From an uncultured Clostridia bacterium (GTDB lineage: Bacteria; Bacillota; Clostridia; TANB77; CAG-508), in assembly GCA_934178475.1 (NCBI GenBank), contig CAKPQH010000002.1, positions 82,307-146,306 on the forward strand: DNA of 64,000 nt, read 5' to 3'. Shown piece after piece: positions 1-9,277 of the stretch. Both the position numbers and the translations under genes were made by a program. The notes under the pieces are model-generated. The model saw only the letters and a program-made list of their open reading frames with translations. It did not search any database and had not been told where the DNA came from. Position 1 is the stretch's first letter. Each line of letters starts with the position of its first letter.

Positions 1-1
1 T

Positions 2-64
2 ACTTCACTTTCAGATTCATATTATTCTAAAAAATATGTAACAGCAAGAAGAGTAATAAATTAA
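2..64 (+). CDS. C-terminal end of an upstream protein (partial)
   Basis: An open frame entering from the left edge ends at TAA 62-64 and gives a 20-residue tail ending in TARRVIN. It stops 8 bases before the comEC start, and the comEC ribosome binding site AAGGAGG begins in its stop codon. That spacing suggests the two genes are cotranscribed. The visible tail is too short to identify the protein. Confidence 0.5.
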   Translation, partial: TSLSDSYYSKKYVTARRVIN

Positions 65-72
65 GGAGGAAA

Positions 73-2673
73 ATGTTACAGACAAGACCAATAATACCTA
101 TAGTGATAGGTTATATATTAGGAATTATAATAGGGCTATACTTTAAAATAAGTATAGTTCTTATTTTTTTAGGTTTTTATATTATAAAGATATTATTAAG
201 AATTTATAAAGCTACATCTGAAAAAATAAAAAGAAAAAATGAAGATAAAAAAGTAAGAAAACTTAAATTAATATCAATAAAAAGATGCTTTAGATATGTA
301 AAGATTATTTTTAATAAAAAAGTTATTTTGATTATAGTAGTAAGTTCAATAATTTCTAATACAATAATACATTATCAAAATAATAAGTATGATAATTTAT
401 ATAATTTTGAAGATGATGAAAAAATATTAGTTACAGGAAAAATTATAAGTAATAAAAAAGAAAAAGAATATAAAGACATATATATAATAAAAGTTGAAAA
501 GGTAAATAACAAAGATAATTTTAAAAATACTAATTTATACTTATATGTAAAATCAAACAAAAAAATTGAATTTAAATATGGAGATAAAATTGAAATATCA
601 GGAACATTTACTAAAGGCGAAGTACAAAGAAATTATAAAGGGTTTAATTATAGAGAATATTTAAAGACAGTAAAAGTATATGGTATTTTGACATTAGATA
701 AATATAAAGTAATAGATGTAAATGCAAATAATTTTATTAGAACATTTTCAAATAATATCTTTTTGAACATAAAAAATAAGGTAAATGAAAATTTAAGCAA
801 AGAAATTTCATCAATTGTGTTAGGGATAACTTTAGGGTATACTGAAGAAATTGATGAAAATATAAAAATACAATTTAGTTCTTGTAATATTTCTCATATA
901 CTTGCTGTATCAGGTATGCATGTAGGATATATTATGATTTTTATGCAAAAAATATGTGATAATATATTTGGAAAAAGGAAAAGCAAAATATTTATTAGTA
1001 TAATTTTAGTATTTTATATGATTTTATGTGGTTTTTCTCCATCAGTAGTAAGAGCAGGGATTTCTGGGATTATAATACTTATGGCGGGAGTAGTTCATAG
1101 AAAAAATAATTTGTGGAATAATATTTGTTTATCATTGTTAATAATCTTAATTTACAATCCTTTTTTAATAAGAAACGTAGGATTATTACTTTCATATGGT
1201 GGTACTATTGGAATTATAATTGTTAGTGAAAATATAGAAAATTTTTTCTTTTTAATAGAAGAAAATTATGAAGAAAAAAATAAAAGGAAAAGAAAATTAA
1301 TTAAGTTGGGGAAAAGAACAAGAAAGTTATACAATAAAATTAAAGAAAATATCATAATAACATTATCTGTAATGATAGTTATTTTACCTATAATTGTAAA
1401 TACATTTAACGTTATACCGTGCATAAGCATTATACTTAGTTTAATTATTAGTAGCATAATAGCGCCAATAATAATTATGTGCTTTATATATATTATTAGT
1501 ATCAATATAATAAATATAAATATATTTTCAAATATTATTAATTACATTGTTAGTATGTTATTAAAAATAGTTGAAATAGGAGATAAAATTCCAATGAATA
1601 AAGCTTTGTTTATTACATCAAATATTTTTGAAATATGTATTTATTATATAATTAGCTTAGTAGGAATTACTTTATTTAGAATATATCATACAAGAAATAA
1701 CAGTATTACAGAAATTAGAGTAAAAAATATAATTAGTTTATTAAAATATAGATTTAGAGAAAAAATACAAAAGATTGGTCAGGAAAAGTATAAGAAAATA
1801 ATTGCATTTTTAATTTGTGGAGTATTTTTAAGTATATGTATATTTAATACATATATTCCAAGAAAATTAAGAATTCATTTTGTTGATGTTGGACAAGGAG
1901 ATTGCACATTTATAGTAACGCCAAGAAATAATAAAATTTTACTAGATGGAGGTGGCAGTGAATTTAGTTCATATAGTGTTGGAGAAAAAATATTATTACC
2001 GTATTTATTAGATAGAAGAATATTAAAAATAGATTATATGATATTTAGTCATTTTGATTCTGATCATTGTGAAGGACTTCTATATATTATGAAAAAAATT
2101 AAAGTTGATAATGTGGTTATAGCAAATCAATATGAAACAAGTGAGAATTATAAGAAATTTATTGAAATAGCAAATAGAAAAAGGACAAATGTAATAATAG
2201 CAGAAGCTGGAGACAGAGTAACTATTGAGAAAAATTTATTTTTTGATGTTTTGTGGCCTGATAAAAATAATATGATTTCAGAAAATGCTATTAATAATAA
2301 TTCTTTAGTATGTAAACTTAATTATAAAAGATTTTCTATATTATTTACAGGAGATGTTGAAGAAATTGCAGAAAAAACAATTTTAAATAAATATAAAAAA
2401 TCAAATGAAAATATATTAAAATCTACTGTTTTAAAAGTTGCACATCATGGTTCAAAAACATCCTCTATAAAAGAATTTCTAGATAAGGTAAAACCATTAT
2501 ATGCATTAATAGGAGTCGGAAAGAACAATAAATTTGGACATCCGTCAGATAATACAATAAAAAAATTGAAATATATAAATACAATAGTTTATCGAACAGA
2601 TATAAATGGAGAAATAATACTTACAACAGATGGAGAGAAAATATGGAAAAAGACGTTGGTTAAATCTAAATAA
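73..2673 (+). CDS. comEC: ComEC/Rec2-family DNA uptake channel
   Basis: This is an 866-residue multi-spanning membrane protein of the ComEC family, which forms the channel that carries transforming DNA strands across the cytoplasmic membrane. Hydrophobic helices lie at the N-terminus. An OB-like soluble region follows at about residues 100-210, then the competence membrane domain at about 240-560 with the conserved AVSGMHVGY near 277. The C-terminus, about 600-866, is a metallo-beta-lactamase-like domain with VDVGQGD near 603, SHFDSDHCEG near 658, GDVEE near 759 and AHHGS near 789. AAGGAGG sits 4 bases before the ATG. No comEA or pilus operon is in the window, so actual competence is not shown. 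The length is at the upper end for the family. Confidence 0.93.
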   Translation: MLQTRPIIPIVIGYILGIIIGLYFKISIVLIFLGFYIIKILLRIYKATSEKIKRKNEDKKVRKLKLISIKRCFRYVKIIFNKKVILIIVVSSIISNTIIHYQNNKYDNLYNFEDDEKILVTGKIISNKKEKEYKDIYIIKVEKVNNKDNFKNTNLYLYVKSNKKIEFKYGDKIEISGTFTKGEVQRNYKGFNYREYLKTVKVYGILTLDKYKVIDVNANNFIRTFSNNIFLNIKNKVNENLSKEISSIVLGITLGYTEEIDENIKIQFSSCNISHILAVSGMHVGYIMIFMQKICDNIFGKRKSKIFISIILVFYMILCGFSPSVVRAGISGIIILMAGVVHRKNNLWNNICLSLLIILIYNPFLIRNVGLLLSYGGTIGIIIVSENIENFFFLIEENYEEKNKRKRKLIKLGKRTRKLYNKIKENIIITLSVMIVILPIIVNTFNVIPCISIILSLIISSIIAPIIIMCFIYIISINIININIFSNIINYIVSMLLKIVEIGDKIPMNKALFITSNIFEICIYYIISLVGITLFRIYHTRNNSITEIRVKNIISLLKYRFREKIQKIGQEKYKKIIAFLICGVFLSICIFNTYIPRKLRIHFVDVGQGDCTFIVTPRNNKILLDGGGSEFSSYSVGEKILLPYLLDRRILKIDYMIFSHFDSDHCEGLLYIMKKIKVDNVVIANQYETSENYKKFIEIANRKRTNVIIAEAGDRVTIEKNLFFDVLWPDKNNMISENAINNNSLVCKLNYKRFSILFTGDVEEIAEKTILNKYKKSNENILKSTVLKVAHHGSKTSSIKEFLDKVKPLYALIGVGKNNKFGHPSDNTIKKLKYINTIVYRTDINGEIILTTDGEKIWKKTLVKSK

Positions 2674-2677
2674 AATA

Positions 2678-2706
2678 TTGACAAAGTATCAGAAACGTTG
2701 TAAAAT
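2678..2706 (+). promoter_or_regulatory. Sigma-A promoter for the NUDIX gene
   Basis: TTGACA at 2678-2683 and TAAAAT at 2701-2706 are separated by 17 bases. The promoter starts just after the comEC stop codon and faces the NUDIX gene. Transcripts would carry a leader of roughly 200 nt. Confidence 0.7.
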
Positions 2707-2744
2707 AAAAAACAATGAAATGAGAAATTAAATATTTAATATAT

Positions 2745-2800
2745 AAAAGTTAGAACCAAGGGGAAAATCTCTTAAGTTTTAACTTTTTTATTGGTTCTAA
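2745..2800 (+). promoter_or_regulatory. Structured leader with two competing hairpins
   Basis: A perfect 10-bp stem pairs 2750-2759 (TTAGAACCAA) with 2791-2800 (TTGGTTCTAA). A second stem pairs 2745-2752 (AAAAGTTA) with 2780-2787 (TAACTTTT) and runs into a T-rich stretch, like a weak terminator. The stems share bases 2750-2752, so they exclude each other. This resembles an attenuator layout. I do not recognise a known riboswitch class, and the AT-rich stems could be chance. Confidence 0.35.
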
Positions 2801-2815
2801 AAATATAAGAGGAGG

Positions 2816-2909
2816 GATGTACATACAAATTATTCAGATGGAAAATTATCTGTAGAATTTTAAAAGAAGCATTAGGATATGGAATTAAAGGCGAAGTAGA
2901 AATAAGGAG
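2816..2909 (+). pseudogene. Possible remnant of a PHP-domain protein
   Basis: The frame starting at 2816 reads DVHTNYSDGKLSVE and then stops. One base of frame change continues it as ILKEALGYGIKGEVEIRR. The string HTNYSDGKLS resembles the metal-binding start of PHP-domain phosphoesterases (HxHTxxSDG), although one HT pair is missing. A Shine-Dalgarno-like GGAGGG lies at 2811-2816. The fragment is only about 30 codons long and ends in the ribosome binding site of the next gene. It could be chance, but the motif match is suggestive. Confidence 0.3.
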
Positions 2910-2916
2910 GAAGAAT

Positions 2917-3342
2917 ATGGAAGAGAGATATAAAGTTAAAGTTTTTGTTGATTTATTGTTGGAAAAAGATGGAAAGGTATTATTGGGGCTAAGAAAAAAT
3001 AGAAAAAGCTATTCTAATATGTGGGATTTACCAGGAGGGCATCTTGAAAAAGATGAGGATATTTTTGAAGCTATGATTAGAGAAGTAAAAGAAGAAATAG
3101 GAATTGATATAAAAAGAAAAGATCTAGAAATTATTCATATAAGACATAGTATAAAAAAAGATGCATTAAATTTTGTATTTATAGCTAATAAATATGAAAA
3201 TGAGATAGTTAATAATGAACCAGATTTATGCGAAGAATTAAAATGGTTTGATATAGATAATTTACCAGAAAATATAATACCAAAGATAGAAAAAGAAATA
3301 AGTGAAATAAAAAATAATATTAAATATAGTTATGATAAATAA
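2917..3342 (+). CDS. NUDIX hydrolase
   Basis: This 141-residue protein is of typical size for a single-domain NUDIX hydrolase, an enzyme class that cleaves nucleoside diphosphates linked to another group. The NUDIX box lies at about residues 41-63, with the pattern GG-x5-E-x7-REVKEE-x-GI, and carries the metal-binding glutamates. AAGGAGG precedes the ATG. The gene has its own promoter at 2678 and a structured leader. The substrate cannot be read from the sequence. A second, different NUDIX gene lies at 34837. Confidence 0.88.
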   Translation: MEERYKVKVFVDLLLEKDGKVLLGLRKNRKSYSNMWDLPGGHLEKDEDIFEAMIREVKEEIGIDIKRKDLEIIHIRHSIKKDALNFVFIANKYENEIVNNEPDLCEELKWFDIDNLPENIIPKIEKEISEIKNNIKYSYDK

Positions 3343-3420
3343 AAACAAAATATAACAAAAAGTATAAAATTTGGAATTTTGAAGATAATAATAACAATTA
3401 TAGAAAAGGAGATTAATTTT

Positions 3421-3858
3421 ATGTGGAAGAAATTAATGTTATGTATAATTGGAATTATTGTCTTTTTTTTAGTTGCATGGAGTGTAATAAGAGTAAGTGA
3501 TAGTAAAAAAGAAGAAAAACAAAATTTGTTAATTGAGGATAATTTAAATGTAACTAATATATCAGAAGCAGAGGTTACAGATGACTGTATAAATGAATGG
3601 AGTGATTATAATGAAATCACAGAAGAAACGAAAAATACAGATAATTCCTTAGGAGAAGAAAATACAAGATATATTATAAAAAACGAAAATGATTATGTAA
3701 CAATATATGTAGTACAAGAAAATGGTAAAGAAGTTTTATATAAAAAAACAAGTATATATTCTAAATTTTTATGTGAAGAGGATTTAGAATTATTAGATAA
3801 AGGAATAGAAATAATTGGAAAAGAAGAATTAAATAAAATTATAGAAGATTTTGAATAA
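3421..3858 (+). CDS. BofC-like membrane-anchored protein
   Basis: Translated from ATG 3421, this is 145 residues with one N-terminal membrane helix (about 5-25), an acidic linker, and a C-terminal domain running from YIIKNENDYVTIY to IEDFE. That end resembles the BofC C-terminal domain, in which a beta-strand hairpin is followed by an acidic pattern of the form DLELLDKGIEI. BofC in Bacillus controls SpoIVB signalling during sporulation. The start at 3421 is preferred because AAAGGAG precedes it, while an upstream ATG at 3379 lacks a ribosome binding site. The role here is inferred only from this resemblance. Confidence 0.6.
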   Translation: MWKKLMLCIIGIIVFFLVAWSVIRVSDSKKEEKQNLLIEDNLNVTNISEAEVTDDCINEWSDYNEITEETKNTDNSLGEENTRYIIKNENDYVTIYVVQENGKEVLYKKTSIYSKFLCEEDLELLDKGIEIIGKEELNKIIEDFE

Positions 3859-3904
3859 CATGAAGAAAAGAAAATGGAACTTAAAGAAAAGAAAATGAAA
3901 CTAG

Positions 3905-3933
3905 TTGACAAATTAAAAAAAATATATTAAAAT
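3905..3933 (+). promoter_or_regulatory. Sigma-A promoter for the T-box aspS operon
   Basis: TTGACA at 3905-3910 and TAAAAT at 3928-3933 are separated by 17 bases, a consensus arrangement. It lies directly upstream of the T-box leader. Confidence 0.8.
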
Positions 3934-3944
3934 ATATATTATGA

Positions 3945-4165
3945 ATAAATAATTGCGTTGAAAATGAAAGAATCTATGTAATTGCTATTAGAGAATAAGG
4001 GTCACCGGCTGAAAGCCCTTTTGGTTAAAGTAGATATCGAAACACATTGGAGCAATATGAAATAAAGTGGAAAGTTTAAATTAAAAATTAAGGTTACAAC
4101 TTTCAAGTTAGGGTGGTACCGCGGATTATATATTCGTCCCTGCAGTTTAGCAGGGACGATTTTTT
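3945..4165 (+). promoter_or_regulatory. T-box leader of the aspS-gatCAB operon
   Basis: The conserved T-box sequence GGGTGGTACCGCGG lies at 4111-4124. A GC-rich terminator follows, with arms CGTCCCTGC and GCAGGGACG and a run of six T at about 4135-4165. The upstream stem I region contains the AGAGA loop element and ends in CATTGGAGC. T-box leaders let transcription continue when the matching tRNA is uncharged. A GAT triplet followed by A at 4033-4035 is a possible aspartate specifier, but I could not fold stem I with certainty. The leader probably controls the whole operon to 9220. Confidence 0.9.
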
Positions 4166-4203
4166 ATGTAAAAATTGTTTCTGCAAGAGAAAGGAGCAAT
4201 TTT

Positions 4204-5952
4204 ATGAAAGAATTTAGAACAGTACGTTGCGATGAAATAACATTAGAAGACGTAGGAAAAGAAGTAAGGATAGCAGGATTTGTAGAAACTATCAGAGATT
4301 TAGGAGGAGTAGTATTTTTAGATATTAGAGATATGTATGGTATAACTCAAGCAGTTACATCAGCAGATTCTCAAGATGTAGATTTAGCATCACACATTCC
4401 TATTGAATCAACAGTTACAATTTTAGGAAAAGTAAGAAAAAGATCAGAAGATACTATAAACACTAAATTGAAAACAGGATTGGTAGAAGTATTTATTGAA
4501 GACATAGAGATTTTAGGAAAAAGAACAAGAAACTTACCTTTTGAAGTAAATAAAGACCAAGAAGTAAGAGAAGATTTGAGATTAAAATATAGATATTTAG
4601 ATATAAGAGGAGAAAAGTTAAAAAATAATTTAATTTTAAGAGCAAAAGTCATACAATATTTAAGAAATCAAATGATAGAAAAAGGTTTCTTAGAAGTTCA
4701 AACACCTATACTTACTTCATCATCTCCTGAAGGAGCAAGAGACTATTTAGTTCCAAGTAGAATTCATAAAGGAAAATTTTATGCACTTCCACAAGCACCA
4801 CAACAATTTAAACAATTATTAATGGTATCTGGAATTGATAAATATTTTCAAATTGCACCATGCTTTAGAGATGAAGATGCAAGAGCAGATAGAGCACCAG
4901 GAGAGTTTTATCAATTAGATATGGAAATGTCTTTTGCGACACAAGAAGATGTATTTGAAATTATAGAAGAAGTAATATATAATACCTTCAAAGAATTTTC
5001 TGAAAAGAAAATATCAGACTATCCATTTGAAAGAATAAAATACAGAGAAGCAATGATTAAATATGGAACAGATAAACCTGATTTAAGAAATCCATTAGTA
5101 ATAATTGACTTATCAGAATTCTTTAATAAATGTACATTTAAACCATTTATAGGAAGAACAGTAAGAGCTATAAAAGTGAATGGACACATGTCTAAAGGAT
5201 TTCATGAAAAGATGCTTTCATATGCAATGAGTATAGGAATGGGAGGACTTGGATATTTAGAAGTACAAGATGATTATAGTTTTAAAGGTCCTATTGATAA
5301 ATTTATTCCTATAGAGTATAAAAAAGAGTTATTAGAGTTAGGAAACTTAGAAAAGGGAGATACAATCTTCTTTATAGCTGATAACGAAAAAAGAGCTACA
5401 GAACTTGCAGGTCAAATAAGAACAGAATTAGCTAAAAGACTTGACTTAATAGAAAAAGATGTATTTAAATTTTGCTGGATAGTAGATTTTCCAATGTTCG
5501 AACTAGATGAACAAGGAAAACTTAGTTTCAGTCATAATCCTTTTTCAATGCCACAAGGTGGATTAAAAGCTTTAAATGAAGAAAATCCATTAGATATACT
5601 TGCATATCAATATGATTTAGTATGTAATGGAATAGAGCTTTCATCAGGAGCGGTAAGAAATCATGATATAGAAATTATGATTAAAGCTTTTGAAATGGCA
5701 GGTTATACGGAAGAGGAAGTTAAGACAAAATTTGGAGCATTATATACTGCATTCCAATATGGGGCACCACCACATGCAGGTATAGCACCTGGAGTTGATA
5801 GAATGATTATGCTACTTACTGAAGCGGAAAATATAAGAGAAGTTATAGCTTTTCCATTGAGCAGTAAAGCAGAAGATTTAATGATGGGAGCACCTGGAAA
5901 GGTATCAAACAAACAATTAAGAGAAGTGCATATAAAAATTGATGAAAAATAA
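4204..5952 (+). CDS. aspS: Aspartyl-tRNA synthetase
   Basis: This 582-residue class II synthetase charges tRNA-Asp in the cytoplasm. It has an N-terminal OB-fold anticodon domain, then a catalytic core with motif 2 (FRDEDARADR, near 219) and motif 3 (GIAPGVDRMIMLL, near 530), and the bacterial GAD insertion between them. The length matches bacterial AspRS. The anticodon-domain loop reads RDLGG, with leucine where several non-discriminating enzymes have histidine, which hints at but does not prove discrimination. AGGAG precedes the ATG. It heads an operon with gatCAB, and the T-box upstream indicates induction by uncharged tRNA. Confidence 0.97.
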   Translation: MKEFRTVRCDEITLEDVGKEVRIAGFVETIRDLGGVVFLDIRDMYGITQAVTSADSQDVDLASHIPIESTVTILGKVRKRSEDTINTKLKTGLVEVFIEDIEILGKRTRNLPFEVNKDQEVREDLRLKYRYLDIRGEKLKNNLILRAKVIQYLRNQMIEKGFLEVQTPILTSSSPEGARDYLVPSRIHKGKFYALPQAPQQFKQLLMVSGIDKYFQIAPCFRDEDARADRAPGEFYQLDMEMSFATQEDVFEIIEEVIYNTFKEFSEKKISDYPFERIKYREAMIKYGTDKPDLRNPLVIIDLSEFFNKCTFKPFIGRTVRAIKVNGHMSKGFHEKMLSYAMSIGMGGLGYLEVQDDYSFKGPIDKFIPIEYKKELLELGNLEKGDTIFFIADNEKRATELAGQIRTELAKRLDLIEKDVFKFCWIVDFPMFELDEQGKLSFSHNPFSMPQGGLKALNEENPLDILAYQYDLVCNGIELSSGAVRNHDIEIMIKAFEMAGYTEEEVKTKFGALYTAFQYGAPPHAGIAPGVDRMIMLLTEAENIREVIAFPLSSKAEDLMMGAPGKVSNKQLREVHIKIDEK

Positions 5953-5970
5953 TTTATAAGGAGTGATTGT

Positions 5971-6258
5971 ATGAAGGTTAGTAAAGAAGAAATCAAGCAT
6001 ATTGCAAATTTAGCAAGATTAGAAATTGATGAGAGCGAAATTGATAATTATATACTTAATTTACAAGATATTTTAAATTTTGCTAATATTGTAAATAACG
6101 CACCTGTAGAAAATTTAGATGTTACAATCGGAGCAAATGAAGCTAAAAATGTATTTAGAAAAGATGAAGTAGAAGTATTTGAAGATAATGAAGCTTTACT
6201 TGCAAATGCTAAAGAAAAAGAAAGAAATATGTTCAAAATTCCAAAGGTTATAAATTAA
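5971..6258 (+). CDS. gatC: Asp/Glu-tRNA amidotransferase subunit C
   Basis: This 95-residue protein matches GatC in size and in its N-terminal pattern (VSKEEIKHIANLARLE). GatC wraps around GatA and stabilises the GatCAB complex, which turns Asp-tRNA-Asn or Glu-tRNA-Gln into Asn-tRNA or Gln-tRNA. It lies 18 bases after aspS with AAGGAGTG before the ATG, and is followed by gatA and gatB in the usual order. Confidence 0.95.
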   Translation: MKVSKEEIKHIANLARLEIDESEIDNYILNLQDILNFANIVNNAPVENLDVTIGANEAKNVFRKDEVEVFEDNEALLANAKEKERNMFKIPKVIN

Positions 6259-6295
6259 AAAAGCTTACGAATAGGAGTAAAAAGGAGGCTAATTA

Positions 6296-7777
6296 ATGAA
6301 TATTATAGATTTAAGTGTACACGAATTAAGAGAAAAAATAAAAAATAAAGAAGTGACTGCTCAAGAAATAACAAAAGCATATATAGATAGAATAAATGAT
6401 AAAGAAAAAGATGTGGAAGCATTTGTTACACTTCTTGAAGAAGAAGCTATAAGCAAAGCTAAAACTATTGATGAAAAAAGAGCAAATGGTGAGCTTTTAA
6501 ACAATTTAGCTGGTATTCCAATAGGTATCAAAGATAATATTTGTACAAAAGGAATAAAAACTACATGTAGTTCTAAAATGTTAGAAGATTTTGTTTCACC
6601 ATATGATGCAACAGTAATGAATAAATTAAATGATGAAAAATTAATCACTTTAGGAAAACTTAATATGGATGAATTTGCCATGGGAGGTTCTACAGAAACA
6701 TCATATTTTAAGAAAACAAAAAATCCATGGGATTTAACTAAAGTACCAGGGGGTTCATCAGGAGGAAGTGCAGCAGCAGTTGCAAGTAAAATGGTACCTT
6801 GGGCTTTAGGATCAGATACAGGAGGAAGTATTAGACAACCAGCAGCTCTTTGTGGAGTGGTTGGATTAAAGCCAACATATGGACTTGTTTCAAGATATGG
6901 ATTAGTTGCTTTTGCTTCTTCACTTGATCAAATAGGACCAATAACAAAAGACGTAAGAGATAGTGCAATTCTTTTAAATCTTATAGCAGGACATGATAGA
7001 AAAGATACTACATCAGTTGATGAACCTAGAAAGGATTATGAAAAAGCATTAACAGGAAATGTTAAAGGATTAAAAATAGGTGTTCCAAGAGAATTTTTTG
7101 GAGAAGGAATAAATAGTGAAGTTAAGGAAAAATTAGAAGAAGCAATAGAAACATATAAAAAGTTGGGTGCTGAAATAGAAGAATTTTCTTTAGATATTGC
7201 AAAATATGCTTTAGCAACTTATTATATAATTGCTTGTGCAGAAGCTAGTTCTAATTTAGGAAGATTTGATGGAATTAGATATACTTATAGAGCAAAAGAT
7301 TTTAAGGATTTAAAAGATTTGTATAAGAAAACAAGAAGTGAAGCATTTGGAGCAGAGGTAAAAAGAAGAATTATACTTGGAACATATGTGTTATCTTCAG
7401 GATATTATGATGCATATTACAAAAAAGCTCAACAAGTTCGTACATTAGTAAAAAATGAATTTGATAAAGGTTTTGAAAAATATGATGTTATACTTACTCC
7501 AACATCACCAACAGTAGCTTTTGGAATTGGAGAAAAATCTGATAATCCATTAGAAATGTATTTAGCAGATATTTGTACTGTTTCTGTAAATATTGCAGGA
7601 TTACCAGGAATTTCAATTCCTTGTGGAGTAGATAGCAATGGATTACCAATTGGTATGCAGTTAATTGGAAATAAATTCCAAGAAGAAACTATATTAAATG
7701 CAGCTTATAGTTTTGAACAAGAATATAAATTTAGAGAGAAATATGAACCAGAATTTAAAAAAGGAGGTGCAATTTAA
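6296..7777 (+). CDS. gatA: Asp/Glu-tRNA amidotransferase subunit A (glutaminase)
   Basis: This 493-residue amidase-signature protein releases ammonia from glutamine and passes it to GatB. The Ser-cisSer-Lys triad is visible: the lysine in PIGIKDNI near 80, the serine of GGSSGGSAAAVAS near 155, and the nucleophile in TGGSIRQPAA near 179. AAAGGAGG precedes the ATG. The length is normal. The stop codon is directly followed by the gatB start, which indicates translational coupling. Confidence 0.97.
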   Translation: MNIIDLSVHELREKIKNKEVTAQEITKAYIDRINDKEKDVEAFVTLLEEEAISKAKTIDEKRANGELLNNLAGIPIGIKDNICTKGIKTTCSSKMLEDFVSPYDATVMNKLNDEKLITLGKLNMDEFAMGGSTETSYFKKTKNPWDLTKVPGGSSGGSAAAVASKMVPWALGSDTGGSIRQPAALCGVVGLKPTYGLVSRYGLVAFASSLDQIGPITKDVRDSAILLNLIAGHDRKDTTSVDEPRKDYEKALTGNVKGLKIGVPREFFGEGINSEVKEKLEEAIETYKKLGAEIEEFSLDIAKYALATYYIIACAEASSNLGRFDGIRYTYRAKDFKDLKDLYKKTRSEAFGAEVKRRIILGTYVLSSGYYDAYYKKAQQVRTLVKNEFDKGFEKYDVILTPTSPTVAFGIGEKSDNPLEMYLADICTVSVNIAGLPGISIPCGVDSNGLPIGMQLIGNKFQEETILNAAYSFEQEYKFREKYEPEFKKGGAI

Positions 7778-9220
7778 ATGTCAAGAGAAGATTATGAAGC
7801 AGTAATAGGATTAGAAGTGCATGCAGAGCTTTCAACAAAAACCAAAATCTTTTGTTCATGCCCAACTACATTTGGAGCAGCACCTAATACTCATGTATGC
7901 CCAATATGTATGGCAATGCCTGGAACACTTCCAGTTTTAAATGAAAAAGTTGTAGAATATGCTGTAAAAGCAGGATTAGCTACTAATTGTGAAATATCAA
8001 AAGATAGTAAAAATGATAGAAAAAATTATTATTATCCTGATTTACCAAAATCATATCAAATTTCACAATATGATAAACCTTTATGCAATCATGGATACAT
8101 AGAGATTGATGACGAAAATGGAAATAAAAAGAAAGTTAGAATTTTAAGAATCCATATTGAAGAAGATGCTGGAAAATTAAATCACGATGAATTTGGTGGA
8201 GGTAGTTTAGTAGATTTAAACAGAGCTGGAGTACCACTTATTGAAATAGTTTCTGAGCCAGATATGTCTAGTGCAGAAGATGTTGACAAATATTTGAAAA
8301 AATTAAAATCAATACTTGAATATATAGAAGTATCAGATTGCAAAATGCAAGAAGGATCTTTTAGAGCAGATGTTAATGTTTCTGTAAAAAAGAAATCAGA
8401 TAGTAAATTAGGAACTCGTACTGAAATGAAAAATATGAACTCATTTAGAAGTATTACAAGAGGTATTGAATATGAAATAGATAGACAGATTGATTTATTA
8501 GAAGATGGTGGAGAAGTAACACAAGAAACTTTAAGATGGGATGATGTGTCAGGAAAAACATTTTCTATGAGAGATAAAGAAGATGCACAAGATTATAGAT
8601 ATTTCCCGGAGCCTGATTTAGTTGCAATAAAATTATCAGATGAGTATATAAAAAATGTTAAAAATAATTTGCCTGAACTTCCGGAAACAAGATATGATAG
8701 ATATATAAAAGAATATAATATGTCTGAAAAAGATGCAGGAATAATAGTTGCTTCTAAATATTTATCAGATTTATTTGAAAAAGCATCTAAGATTTGTAAT
8801 AATCATAAAGCTGTTAGCAATTGGATTATTTCAGATATATCAAGAATATTAAATGAAAAGGAAATAGAACCAAATGAAATTCCTTTTACAGCAGAAGAAC
8901 TTGCCAAATTAGTAATTCTTATAGATAAAGGAACAATAAGTTCTAGTATTGGTAAAAAAGTAATACAAGAGTTATTTGAAAATCCTAGAGATCCAGAAGA
9001 TATTATAAAGGAAAAAGGTTGGATACAAATTTCTGATGAGGGAGCTATAAAAGAAGTAGTTATGCAGGTATTAGAAGCAAATCCACAATCAATAGCTGAT
9101 TATAAAGCAGGAAAAGATAGAGCATTAGGATTCTTAGTTGGCCAAGCAATGAAACAAACTAAAGGTAAAGCAAATCCTCAGTTATTAAATAAAATGTTTT
9201 TAGAAGAACTTAAAAAATAA
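7778..9220 (+). CDS. gatB: Asp/Glu-tRNA amidotransferase subunit B
   Basis: This 480-residue subunit activates the tRNA-bound Asp or Glu with ATP and amidates it. The N-terminal GLEVHAEL signature and the cysteine-rich segment CPTTFGAAPNTHVCPICMAMPG-like region (about 28-50) are present. The C-terminus has the helical GatB/YqeY domain that grips the tRNA. The start ATG abuts the gatA stop, and AAAGGAGG lies inside the gatA end. A strong hairpin terminator follows at 9225. The length is normal. Confidence 0.97.
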   Translation: MSREDYEAVIGLEVHAELSTKTKIFCSCPTTFGAAPNTHVCPICMAMPGTLPVLNEKVVEYAVKAGLATNCEISKDSKNDRKNYYYPDLPKSYQISQYDKPLCNHGYIEIDDENGNKKKVRILRIHIEEDAGKLNHDEFGGGSLVDLNRAGVPLIEIVSEPDMSSAEDVDKYLKKLKSILEYIEVSDCKMQEGSFRADVNVSVKKKSDSKLGTRTEMKNMNSFRSITRGIEYEIDRQIDLLEDGGEVTQETLRWDDVSGKTFSMRDKEDAQDYRYFPEPDLVAIKLSDEYIKNVKNNLPELPETRYDRYIKEYNMSEKDAGIIVASKYLSDLFEKASKICNNHKAVSNWIISDISRILNEKEIEPNEIPFTAEELAKLVILIDKGTISSSIGKKVIQELFENPRDPEDIIKEKGWIQISDEGAIKEVVMQVLEANPQSIADYKAGKDRALGFLVGQAMKQTKGKANPQLLNKMFLEELKK

Positions 9221-9224
9221 ACTA

Positions 9225-9271
9225 AAAAATAGATAGATTATATACATTAAGTATATGTTCTATCTATTTTT
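9225..9271. terminator. Bidirectional terminator after gatB
   Basis: A 13-bp perfect stem, AAAAATAGATAGA with TCTATCTATTTTT, encloses a further ATATAC/GTATAT pair. A-rich and T-rich ends on both sides allow termination of gatB and of the converging minus-strand gene that ends at 9278. Confidence 0.8.
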
Positions 9272-9277
9272 GCATAT

